The translations under genes and the position numbers were made by a program. The notes under the pieces are model-generated. The model made no database searches and was not told the DNA's origin. It saw nothing but the letters and a program-made list of their open reading frames with translations. From Alkaliphilus metalliredigens QYMF (GTDB lineage: Bacteria > Bacillota > Clostridia > Peptostreptococcales > Natronincolaceae): 64,000 nucleotides of DNA. The stretch is from NCBI RefSeq assembly GCF_000016985.1, contig NC_009633.1, positions 4,073,539 to 4,137,538 on the forward strand, in the 5' to 3' direction. Below are positions 51,515 to 59,390 of the stretch, in pieces; position 1 is the stretch's first letter; every line of letters starts with the position of its first letter.

Positions 51515-52172
51515 TTGGAGTACCTCCTTTGAAAGCACTGCTGCCTGATAGGTTTTGAAGGAGAATCTTTCTGTGGGTTTTGAATCCTTCTCCAATAAAT
51601 CCAAGGCGGAGAAGGAAGCACCTAAATGCGTATTTCTCATTGTCGACTTCTTTCTCTTTTACGGTGATTCTCTTTTGGGTTTTCGCCATCTCACAAAGCT
51701 TTGTAATGAACTGGGAGTAGGCTTTTATCTCATCCGGATCTGGTAGCTTTGAAAACCAGGGGAAGCTAATGCGCTCTTCGTCGGCTTCAATGGGAAGTGC
51801 ATCCACATTCAGTGCTTTCTTAATGAGGTTGCCTTTGGCTTCTAGCAGTTTGGATAGCTTCTCCAAGTCTTCATTGGAAAGGGAGTCTTTTGGAATCTGG
51901 ATGATGAGTCCAGTTTCATCTTCAGCCGGAACCGGTTCATCCATCTCAGGTTCAAACCCTGCATCTAAAAGCTTTTTCATCAGCGTCTTGATATTGTCCT
52001 GATCCAATTCGTTGTCAAAGGTTAGCTTTCCGTCTTTTCCGATGTGGTAGGGTCCGACCTGGTAAGCACAAGATGGAACTCCCAGGTATTTTGAAGGAAC
52101 CTCTGTGATTTCACTGATGAGCTTCACCAGCTTTTTACGTTCGTTACCAGTTACGTTGTAATTGATTTTCAT
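51498..52172 (-). CDS. Phage virulence-related family protein, unknown
   Basis: The 224-aa protein starts MKINYNVTGNERKKLVKLISEI, as in the loosely named virulence-related proteins of Bacillota phages. It has an acidic central linker and a C-terminal part (FPWFSKLPDPDEIKAYSQFITKLCEM). It is the first gene after the third copy of the phage-type promoter. No enzymatic motif is visible. Confidence 0.7.
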   Translation of the reverse strand: MKINYNVTGNERKKLVKLISEITEVPSKYLGVPSCAYQVGPYHIGKDGKLTFDNELDQDNIKTLMKKLLDAGFEPEMDEPVPAEDETGLIIQIPKDSLSNEDLEKLSKLLEAKGNLIKKALNVDALPIEADEERISFPWFSKLPDPDEIKAYSQFITKLCEMAKTQKRITVKEKEVDNEKYAFRCFLLRLGFIGEGFKTHRKILLQNLSGSSAFKGGTPNETDQ

Positions 52173-52204
52173 GGTATTGACCTCCTTGTTTTTTGCTTAC
52201 TACA

Positions 52205-52233
52205 TATATCACTCTAAGTGATGTTAATAGCAA
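52205..52233 (-). promoter_or_regulatory. Phage-type promoter, copy 3
   Basis: -35 TTGCTA (52228-52233), 17-bp spacer, -10 GATATA (52205-52210), minus strand. The TAGAGTGATATATGTA block is the same as in copies 1 and 2 while the spacer differs. It drives the virulence-related, DUF4314 and following genes. Confidence 0.7.
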
Positions 52234-52254
52234 GTCTATCTTTCGATAGTTGTG

Positions 52255-53490
52255 TTATTTATTTTCAGGGAGGTCGCTGTAGCGGTATTCTTTGCCGCCA
52301 CGCAGGAGATAAACGTCATCTGAGGACTGTGCTCCAGAAATAAATCTTTCAACTATAACGTCACAAAACTTCTCATCAAGCTCAATGGTATGACAAATCC
52401 GCTGGGTCTGGTCACAGGCAATGAGGGTGCTGCCAGAGCCGCCAAAGGGATCAAGGACGATGCAGTTACTGAGACTTGAATTAAGGATTGGATGAGCCAC
52501 AAGAGCCACCGGCTTCATTGTTGGATGAGAGCCATTCTTCTTAGGTTTTTCAAATTCCCAGATGGTTGTTTGCTTCCGATCAGCGTACCAGTTGTGCTTG
52601 CCTTTTTTCTTCCATCCAAAGAGCACCGGTTCATGCTGCCATTGGTAGGGAGACCTACCAAGGACCAACGATTGCTTTTTCCAGATACAGGTGCCGGAGA
52701 GGTAGAAGCCAGCTTCAGCAAATGCCTTTCTAAAGTTCAGCCCTTCCGTATCTGCGTGAAAAACATAGATGGAAGAATCCTGGGTCATGGCAGCTTCTGT
52801 ATTGGTAAAGGCAGCCAGGAGAAATTCATAGAATACAGAATCACCCAAATTGTCGTTTTTGATTTTACCGGCAGAGCCTTCATAGTTTACATTGTAAGGG
52901 GGATCCGTCACCACAAGGTTTGCCAGCTTTCCATCCATGAGAAGTGTGAAGGTTTCTGCCTTGGTGGAATCACCACAGACCAGTCTATGGGGACCAAGCT
53001 TCCAGACGTCACCAAGTTTTGTCATGGCGGGTTTTTCCAGCTCTGCATCCACATCAAAATCATCATCGTGAATGCCTTCTTTCAAGGAATCTTTAAACAA
53101 GTCATCCAGTTCAGAAGGATCAAAGCCTGTAAGGGAGACATCAAAGTCAGCACCCTGCAGATCAGCAATAAGTAGGGCTAGCTTATCCTTATCCCAGTCG
53201 CCAGAAACTTTGTTCATTGCAACGTTTAATGCTTTTTCCTGTTCAGTGTTTAGATCTACCACAACGCATTCTGCTTCCTTTTGACCTAGATGCTGAAGCA
53301 CACTAAGCCTCTGATGGCCTGAAATCACAGTGTTATCATTATTTGCATTAACGACGATAAGCTCCACATATCCAAAATTCTCAATAGAGGCTTTTAGCTT
53401 TTCAAACTCTGGATCTCCAGGCTTTAATTCTTTTCTAGGATTGTAGACTGCAGGATTCAGATCTGACAGCTTTATTTTTTGTATATTCAT
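52255..53490 (-). CDS. ParB-like domain fused to DNA methyltransferase
   Basis: The 411-aa protein has an N-terminal ParB-like nuclease/CTPase domain (about 3-105, with ISGHQRLSVLQHLG) and a C-terminal N4/N6 amino-methyltransferase domain with DPPYNVNY (about 196-203) and DPFGGSGSTLIAC (about 365-377). It would methylate phage DNA, for example to escape host restriction. Its start overlaps the stop of the MetK gene by 4 bp, so enzyme and cofactor supply are translated together. Confidence 0.9.
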   Translation of the reverse strand: MNIQKIKLSDLNPAVYNPRKELKPGDPEFEKLKASIENFGYVELIVVNANNDNTVISGHQRLSVLQHLGQKEAECVVVDLNTEQEKALNVAMNKVSGDWDKDKLALLIADLQGADFDVSLTGFDPSELDDLFKDSLKEGIHDDDFDVDAELEKPAMTKLGDVWKLGPHRLVCGDSTKAETFTLLMDGKLANLVVTDPPYNVNYEGSAGKIKNDNLGDSVFYEFLLAAFTNTEAAMTQDSSIYVFHADTEGLNFRKAFAEAGFYLSGTCIWKKQSLVLGRSPYQWQHEPVLFGWKKKGKHNWYADRKQTTIWEFEKPKKNGSHPTMKPVALVAHPILNSSLSNCIVLDPFGGSGSTLIACDQTQRICHTIELDEKFCDVIVERFISGAQSSDDVYLLRGGKEYRYSDLPENK

Positions 53491-54668
53491 ATTGAATCAC
53501 CCTCTTGGAGAAACTTCTCCGCCGCCTTTCTTAAGTTTAGATTGAAATCCACGTTCTCCCACGGGAAGAGTAATGAGTTAAAATGACCGTAGGTTGCTGT
53601 ATCAGAGTAGATTGCATTTCGAAGGCGCAGCTTTTCATTGATAGCAGCTGGACGTAAGTTAAAAATCTCTTTTACCAGTTCACTTAAATCTTCGTCACTG
53701 ATTTTAGCTGTACCAAAGGATGTGACATTAACTGAAACTGGATTTGCTTTTCCAATGGCATAAGAAATAGCGACCTCGCATTTATCAGCAAGTCCGCTCC
53801 AAACAATATTTTTAGCAATGTACCTGGCCATATAAGCACCACTTCGGTCAACCTTTGTTGGGTCCTTTCCACAGAGAGCTCCGCCACCATGGGAAGCCAG
53901 ACCACCATAGGTATCCACCATGATCTTTCTGCCAGTCAGCCCTGTATCAGCAGCAGGACCACCTTCAACAAACCTGCCTGATGGATTGATGAGAATTTCC
54001 GTTTCATCATCCAGTGGGAAGTCCTCAAAGCACTGCCAGAGAACGTTGTTTAAGATATCTGCTTCTAATTGCTTTTGGGTTTTGTCCTCGTGGTGCTGCA
54101 CAGAAACTACCACAGTTTTAACGCGGACAGGTTTATCCCCATGATACTCAACAGTAACCTGTGCTTTGCCATCGGGGAGGATACCCTTGATGATGCTTCC
54201 TTTGCGACATTCATCAATGCGCTTTACGATTCTATGAGAGAGAAGTAGTGGTAGAGGGAGTAGTTCACGGGTTTCGTTGGTAGCATATCCATATACAGTG
54301 CCTTGATCACCAGCACCGATGGAACCGTATGGATCAATAATTCCATTTCTTGCTTCAAGTGCTGTATCTACACCAGCAGCGATATCTACACTTTGATGAT
54401 GTACAAACACAAATACTGTAAATTTCCAAGGATTGTATCCCACCTCACGAAGTACATTTTTGACGATAAGTCGGATGTTGATTTTTTCGCTGCAGGTGAT
54501 CTCGCCCGCCACGATGATTTTACCTTTAGTAGCCATGACCTCACAGGCCACACGTGAAGCTTTGTCTTTTCGAAGGCAAGCATCCAGAATGCTGTCAGCG
54601 ATTAAATCAGAAAGCTTATCAGGATGTCCCTTGCAGACACTTTCTGCGGTTCTGTAGTTTTTACTCAT
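53487..54668 (-). CDS. metK: Phage-encoded S-adenosylmethionine synthetase
   Basis: The start at 54668 (MSKNYRTAESVCKGHPDK) follows GGGAG. The 393-aa protein has the MetK landmarks GHPDKLSDLIADSI, GAGDQGTVYGYA and GGLASHGGGALCGKDPTKVDRSGAY, including the P-loop-like stretch and catalytic His of GHPDK. It makes SAM from ATP and methionine. It is coupled to the methyltransferase and likely feeds it. The length is normal and the active-site motifs are intact. Confidence 0.95.
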   Translation of the reverse strand: MSKNYRTAESVCKGHPDKLSDLIADSILDACLRKDKASRVACEVMATKGKIIVAGEITCSEKINIRLIVKNVLREVGYNPWKFTVFVFVHHQSVDIAAGVDTALEARNGIIDPYGSIGAGDQGTVYGYATNETRELLPLPLLLSHRIVKRIDECRKGSIIKGILPDGKAQVTVEYHGDKPVRVKTVVVSVQHHEDKTQKQLEADILNNVLWQCFEDFPLDDETEILINPSGRFVEGGPAADTGLTGRKIMVDTYGGLASHGGGALCGKDPTKVDRSGAYMARYIAKNIVWSGLADKCEVAISYAIGKANPVSVNVTSFGTAKISDEDLSELVKEIFNLRPAAINEKLRLRNAIYSDTATYGHFNSLLFPWENVDFNLNLRKAAEKFLQEGDSI

Positions 54669-54689
54669 ATCATTATCTCCCATCTGTTT

Positions 54690-55241
54690 TTATTTGCCCC
54701 TTCGAGCAGAAAGCAGTCTCTCCATCACATCATCCTGAGGATTTGATCCTTTGTAATCGCCAGTACAGTTTTCTTTTACGATCTGGAATATTTCAAACCA
54801 CAGACGATTGGTTTGGTTCATGTAGTTCTGACCCATGGATACATAAGGACTTTGAATGGCATTTCCTGTAGTGGGGTGTTTTGCAAGAAAACCATATTCA
54901 GTAATGGCTTCTTCACACTGAATCCAACGAGCAACACTCATGGCATACCTTTCAAGGAGCTGTGGAGAAACCAGAGCAGCGCAGCCACGCTTATCCAGCC
55001 ACTGCCATGTGGCTTTGTAGATTTCACCAGCCACCAGAGCTTTCCCATCTTTTTGAATGGCTTCAAGCATCTTATTTGGTTCAGGCATTTCTTGTCCCTC
55101 AAGATCTGCAGTATCTGAAAACTCCATCACCGTCAGTTTCCTGCCACCAAGATTTCCTTCGGCTATTTTGTCAGCCAGAGGTTTCTTTTTTGCCCCTGCA
55201 CCAACACGAGCGCCACCTCTGTTCGTACCGTCTTTTGCCAA
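54690..55241 (-). CDS. terS: Terminase small subunit (P27 family)
   Basis: Starts with TTG 55241 behind GGAGGTG. The 183-aa protein opens with GGARVGAGAKKKPLADK, the P27-type signature, and has a helical core (YKATWQWLDKRGCAALVSPQLLERYAMSVARW). It recognises the packaging site and loads the large subunit. It is separated from terL by about 4.6 kb of other genes, a less common arrangement. Confidence 0.9.
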   Translation of the reverse strand: MAKDGTNRGGARVGAGAKKKPLADKIAEGNLGGRKLTVMEFSDTADLEGQEMPEPNKMLEAIQKDGKALVAGEIYKATWQWLDKRGCAALVSPQLLERYAMSVARWIQCEEAITEYGFLAKHPTTGNAIQSPYVSMGQNYMNQTNRLWFEIFQIVKENCTGDYKGSNPQDDVMERLLSARRGK

Positions 55242-55244
55242 TGA

Positions 55245-55331
55245 TCACACCTCCTTTACAAAGTGGGGGGCTATACCCCCGTTTGAATCTGCGTTTTTTA
55301 ACACGACACCCCAGGCCGCTGTCCGGAATTT
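55245..55331. other. Short gap by terS, candidate cos region
   Basis: The 90-bp gap between the HNH and terS genes holds GGGGG-CTATA-CCCCC (55265-55279), a strong GC hairpin in an AT-rich setting. HNH and TerS genes usually flank the cos site in HK97-like phages of Bacillota. I cannot locate a cleavage point. Confidence 0.35.
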
Positions 55332-55706
55332 TTAGTCGTACAGATATGACCTTCCCCACCGGTCGCCACTCTCAGCGGTAATCTTTGAGTGACAGGACTT
55401 ACAAAGGGCCATCAGGTTACTGGTTTCATTGCCACCGCCTTTGGAGAGAGGGAGGATGTGGTGCACTTCTTCAGCAGCTTTAATCCTTCCGTTCCTATCA
55501 CACTCCTCACAAAGAGGATGGGCTTTGATGTAGCGGTCCCTGATCCGCTTCCAGGACCTGCCGTAGCGTTTGTTGGAAGCTGGGTCACGTTGGTACTGGT
55601 TGTAGCGTTTTGTTACCACCTTCTTGTGCTCAGCGCAGTACTCTCCGCTGTCTGAAAGCCGACCGCAGCCTGGGTAAGCACAAGGACGCTTGGGTTTGTA
55701 TGGCAT
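55332..55706 (-). CDS. HNH endonuclease of the packaging module
   Basis: The start at 55706 (MPYKPKRPCAYPGCGRL) has GGAGGTGAACCC before it; the longer frame is a shadow. The 124-aa protein has N-terminal zinc-type Cys (CAYPGC, CAEH) and an HNH core: HPLCEECDRNGRIKAAEEVHHILPLSKGGGNETSNLMALCKSCHSK. Such enzymes work with TerL and TerS in cos cleavage. It is directly upstream of terS. Confidence 0.92.
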   Translation of the reverse strand: MPYKPKRPCAYPGCGRLSDSGEYCAEHKKVVTKRYNQYQRDPASNKRYGRSWKRIRDRYIKAHPLCEECDRNGRIKAAEEVHHILPLSKGGGNETSNLMALCKSCHSKITAESGDRWGRSYLYD

Positions 55707-55837
55707 GGGTTCACCTCCTTTGGGCATAAGAAAAGCCCTCATGGGGTGTTCCCAAGAAGGCTTGTTTACATTATTATCTCTCAATTATAGCGTACTAAAA
55801 AAAACAACTGCACTCAAGTGGACTTATGTGGACTTTA

Positions 55838-56476
55838 CTATCCTCTTAGAAGTTTTCTGCTTTTAAGTACTGCATTGATTCCAGGGATTAGCTTGGTCAC
55901 ATTCTTATTGATGTTATCAGTTGTGATTCTAATCATCTCCCAACCATCACCGAGTTTGTTGATGATGACCTCATCTCGGATACGCTCATAGTTCTGTCTG
56001 TCTTTCCCATGATAAATCTTGCCATCAATCTCAAGGGCAACTTTCATCTCAGGCAAAATGAAGTCAACAGAGTAGTCGAAGATTTTCACCTGGTGGAACG
56101 CTTTAACGTTACGACGGATAAGTTCAAGTGCCACCATTATTTCTTCAGTACTCTGATACCACCCAGTCTTGTTCAGGCTCTCTTCTACAAGACGGATGGC
56201 ATCCTTGTAGTGTTCAATGCCGGTGATTTTTGAGATCCTTTTTATGGCGTTTTGCAGCTTCATCTGTTTCTTATCCGTACTGATCACTTCCCCTTCTTCT
56301 CGCGCCTGCCGAACCAGTTCAGCCCTGCAGTCCTTGCAGGTATATTTAGTACCACGAGTGTATGTCCAACTATAAACAGGTGTATCGCAGATATGGCAAA
56401 GTGGATAATAACAATTGGAATCTCTACCATCCTTACCAATGGTTATTCCGTCTTCTATTGCTTCATGCCATCCCAT
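55838..56476 (-). CDS. DUF559/Vsr-like endonuclease with N-terminal zinc ribbon
   Basis: The 212-aa protein has two CxxC pairs near residues 27-54 (a zinc ribbon) and a C-terminal PD-(D/E)XK domain: DYSVDFILPEMKVALEIDGKIYHGKDRQNYERIRDEVI then WEMIRITTDNI. This is the Vsr/DUF559 core (D-x(n)-E-x-D-G). It probably nicks DNA. It overlaps the DUF1492 gene by 14 bp. Its role in the phage is unknown. Confidence 0.8.
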   Translation of the reverse strand: MGWHEAIEDGITIGKDGRDSNCYYPLCHICDTPVYSWTYTRGTKYTCKDCRAELVRQAREEGEVISTDKKQMKLQNAIKRISKITGIEHYKDAIRLVEESLNKTGWYQSTEEIMVALELIRRNVKAFHQVKIFDYSVDFILPEMKVALEIDGKIYHGKDRQNYERIRDEVIINKLGDGWEMIRITTDNINKNVTKLIPGINAVLKSRKLLRG

Positions 56477-56900
56477 TCTTATTCTCCCTCCCAGCTAATA
56501 CAGCATCTACAGCTCTAAGCGCTTTACGATGAAGCTTCAGCACCCAGCTTACAGAATAATCAAGGTCGTAAGCAATATCTTCCCAAGGCTGATATGATAG
56601 GTAGCGTTTCTCTAGAATCAGCCTGTATTCAATGTTGTTCACACCTTGGATGATCTCAATAATGTTAATCTTACACTTCAGAAGTTTGGCAAGATCATCG
56701 TTCAAATTGTTTTTAATATCTATAATCTTACAGACAGCATCTGCCATATGAGATACTGATTTGCTGGGGTTATTAGGCATTCCATTTATGGCCGAAGTGC
56801 AGTTCATAGCCATATTCTCCAGGGATGCCACTTGCTCAAGCTTACTGTTTATTCTTTGATCCAATCGATAGGCTTTACTAAGATATTCTTTAGCATTCAT
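56463..56900 (-). CDS. DUF1492 family late regulator (ArpU/sigma-like)
   Basis: A 145-aa helical protein with a C-terminal sigma region 4-like HTH: LEKRYLSYQPWEDIAYDLDYSVSWVLKLHRKAL. DUF1492/ArpU proteins lie at the early-late boundary of Bacillota phages and are thought to turn on late transcription. The gene precedes the packaging genes, fitting that role. It overlaps its upstream neighbour by 4 bp. Confidence 0.85.
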   Translation of the reverse strand: MNAKEYLSKAYRLDQRINSKLEQVASLENMAMNCTSAINGMPNNPSKSVSHMADAVCKIIDIKNNLNDDLAKLLKCKINIIEIIQGVNNIEYRLILEKRYLSYQPWEDIAYDLDYSVSWVLKLHRKALRAVDAVLAGRENKNGMA

Positions 56901-57118
56901 TGTTTGACCTCCTCTTTCAGTTTTCGGAGAAGTATCTCCGGTTCTACCGCTGTAAGTTCTCTATACCAATCAGAGCGTAAAAACCTCTCTACTTCAGCTT
57001 TTGTATGTTTTGCAGATTCATGGCGAGGATACTTCATCAGCTTCTTCAGCGCATCCCTGTATTCCTTGACTGCTAGTAAAACTATGGCATTGGCTAAGTC
57101 TTCATATGGATCGCTCAT
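56897..57118 (-). CDS. Small phage protein, unknown
   Basis: A 73-aa protein with two helical segments (DLANAIVLLAVKEYRDALKKLM and ELTAVEPEILLRKLKEEV). It is common between SNF2 and DUF1492 genes in clostridial prophages but has no known function. It overlaps both neighbours by 4 bp (ATGA), so it is part of a tightly coupled operon. Confidence 0.78.
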   Translation of the reverse strand: MSDPYEDLANAIVLLAVKEYRDALKKLMKYPRHESAKHTKAEVERFLRSDWYRELTAVEPEILLRKLKEEVKQ

Positions 57119-58472
57119 TGCTTCACCTCCAGCTTAGCTTTTACAGCATCGATTAAAGATGCTTGTGTTTTTTCTTTTTTTGTAAGTGCTGTCATCACAT
57201 CTTCATCTATGGTGTCCTTGGTAATGATGTGGTGAATGACAACAGTATCCTTTTGCCCTTGTCTGTAGAGGCGAGCATTGGTTTGCTGATAGAGTTCCAA
57301 TGACCAGGTGAGTCCAAACCAAACAAGTGTGGAACCACCACTTTGAAGGTTAAGTCCATGTCCAGCACTTGCAGGGTGGATCACTGCTACAGGAATTTCT
57401 CCTTCATTCCACTCTTCAATATCTCTTGATGACTTTAGCTGCCTTGCTGGAAATCTCTTCTGAATCCGATCAAGATCATGCTTAAACCAATAAGCTATAA
57501 GGACTGGTTTTCCGTTAGCCCCTTCAATTAAATCTTCAAGGGCATCAAGTTTTCTATCGTGAATAAAATGCGCCTTGTTCTTCTCGTCATAGACAGCACC
57601 GTTTGCCATCTGAAGGAGTTTTCCTGAAAGTACTGCAGCATTTACTGCATCGATTTCTTCTGCTCCTAAACTTGCTACCATATCATCTCTAAATCCAGAA
57701 TAAATGGCCCGCTCTTTTTCATTTAAATACACAGGCACTGTGTTTATTACGCATTCAGGCATTTTTAGATAATCAATGGACTTCATAGAAATGGTGATAT
57801 CGGATATCTGACTATAGATCTTTTCTTCTGCTCCTGGCAGGAGTTTATATGAAAAGATGATCTGACCATTGCGTTTATCCGGTATGAAGTAGGTATTACG
57901 GTAGTGAGTTATGTACCTACCAAGCCTCTGTCCCAAATCCAGAATACGAAACTCGGCCCAGAGATCCATAAGCCCATTACTTGAAGGTGTACCCGTCAAC
58001 CCAACAATTCTTTTTACTTTAGGTCTTACTTTTAGAAGGCTTTTAAAACGCTTAGCACTGTATGATTTAAAAGATGATAACTCATCAATAACCACCATAT
58101 CAAAGTCAAAGGGGATGCCACTTTTGTTTACAAGCCAATCTATATTTTCACGATTGATGATATAAAGTGTGGCTCTTTTCCTAAGGGCATCTTTTCTCTC
58201 TTTTTCAGTTCCAACAGCTACAGAATAGGATAAGCCTTTTAGATGATCCCACTTTTTAATTTCAGAAGGCCAAGTATCCCTTGCCACTCTTAAAGGGGCT
58301 ATAATCAGTACTTTTCTGATTTCAAATCTATCAAGGCATAGACTGTAAATAGACGACAAGGTTATAACGGTTTTACCGAGACCTAACCCATGTCCAAAAA
58401 CAGTGCTGATATCTCATTCTTATCGATATAGTCGATACAAAATTTTTGATAGTCATACGCTTTGAACATCAT
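57115..58472 (-). pseudogene. SNF2/DEAD-like helicase, frameshifted at Walker A
   Basis: Most of the gene (57115-58359) is one 414-aa frame with VVIDELSSFKS (Walker B), LTGTPSSNG (motif III) and HGLNLQSGGSTLVWFGLTW to RLYRQGQKDTV (motifs V-VI). The true start is ATGATG at 58469-58472, coupled to the HNH stop. It reads MMFKAYDYQKFC to LFLDMG and then hits TAG. The Walker A, LGLGKT, continues in another frame. One base restored at 58387-58389 gives DMG-x-LGLGKTVITL. The helicase is therefore interrupted within its ATP site. Confidence 0.85.
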
Positions 58473-58978
58473 AAGGGCATCACCTCCTCTATCACTTTCA
58501 AAGGTATTTCTCCCTTATCAAAGAACTTTCTAATCTGAGCGTGATATCTCATATGATCTGAACTTGAAGAGAAAACCATCAAGTTATCAGGATCATTATT
58601 TCTTCGATTGCCGTCAATGTGATGTACAACCTCATTCTTTTTTAATTTTCTACCAAGTTTTTGTTCTGCCACCACCCTATGAGCATGTCTCCCATAATAT
58701 TTTGTATATGTTTTTCCTTCACCTGTACCTAGCCTAGCTTTTCTTATTTTTGCTCTCATCTCTTTTGTCATCTTTGTCGGGTTCAACTTGCGATTTAACT
58801 CTGAGAAATGCTCTGACATATTTGTATAGTCTTTGAGTTCATGATATCCAGTAGGGTTTATAATTTTATTGCTAAAATCGGATAAACACTTGCGAGAACA
58901 AAAATTATGCTTTTTTATTTGTGATGGGTATTTATAAATTTCTTTACCACACCAATTACATTCTATTTTTAATTTCAT
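58469..58978 (-). CDS. HNH endonuclease with N-terminal zinc fingers
   Basis: The start at 58978 (MKLKIECNWCGKEIYK) has GGAGGGG nearby. The 169-aa protein has two N-terminal CxxC pairs (CNWC, CSRKC) and an HNH core: GRHAHRVVAEQKLGRKLKKNEVVHHIDGNRRNNDPDNLMVF. It lies between VRR-NUC and SNF2, which are usually adjacent, so it is likely a mobile homing endonuclease. Overlaps both neighbours. Confidence 0.88.
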   Translation of the reverse strand: MKLKIECNWCGKEIYKYPSQIKKHNFCSRKCLSDFSNKIINPTGYHELKDYTNMSEHFSELNRKLNPTKMTKEMRAKIRKARLGTGEGKTYTKYYGRHAHRVVAEQKLGRKLKKNEVVHHIDGNRRNNDPDNLMVFSSSSDHMRYHAQIRKFFDKGEIPLKVIEEVMPL

Positions 58979-59240
58979 CAAGCACCCCTCCAATCTGCTC
59001 TACACCATCAATGCAGTAAACCAAAAATCCTAACGCTTCCAGTTGTGTTTTTCTCTTTACTTGCAGTGGACGCATCTTATTGCCTGGAGCCTTTAATTCA
59101 ACAAAGGCCATTCTTCCCATAGGTAAAAGTACAATACGATCTGGCACACCATCTAACCCCGGACTTACAAATTTTGGTGCGATGCCTCCCCTCTCTTTAA
59201 CTGCTTTTACAAGCTTTTGCTCTATATATTTTTCAGTCAC
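58956..59240 (-). CDS. VRR-NUC domain nuclease
   Basis: The start is GTG 59240, 6 nt after GGGAGG; an ATG at 59255 lies on that site. The 94-aa protein is one VRR-NUC domain: GIAPKFVSPGLDGVPDRIVLLPMGRMAFVELKAPG has the D and E-x-K residues of this PD-(D/E)XK class. VRR-NUC proteins cut DNA junctions or flaps and are standard in the SNF2-VirE module of Bacillota phages. Confidence 0.9.
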   Translation of the reverse strand: MTEKYIEQKLVKAVKERGGIAPKFVSPGLDGVPDRIVLLPMGRMAFVELKAPGNKMRPLQVKRKTQLEALGFLVYCIDGVEQIGGVLDEIKNRM

Positions 59241-59257
59241 TTGTTTACCTCCCATCT

Positions 59258-59390
59258 GTCACAAGAACACAAAATCACAAGCGTTTCCCTATATTTACTA
59301 ACGCGCGTATACGTGCACAAGTATTCACTATCTACTTATAAGAAAAAGCATTTCTAATATAAGGGAAAAACTTGTGTTGTGTTGTGTCAC
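59258..59390. repeat. Long imperfect inverted repeat between VirE and VRR-NUC genes (candidate origin)
   Basis: A 133-bp intergenic region. Its left arm (59258-59297) holds CACAAGCGTTTCCCTATATT and its right arm (59355-59390) the near-complement, TAATATAAGGGAAAAACTTGTG, followed by GTTGTGTTGTGTCAC. Between them is ACGCGCGTATACGTGC, itself a near-palindrome. Such structure beside a primase/helicase gene suggests an origin of replication or a strong regulatory site. Confidence 0.5.
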
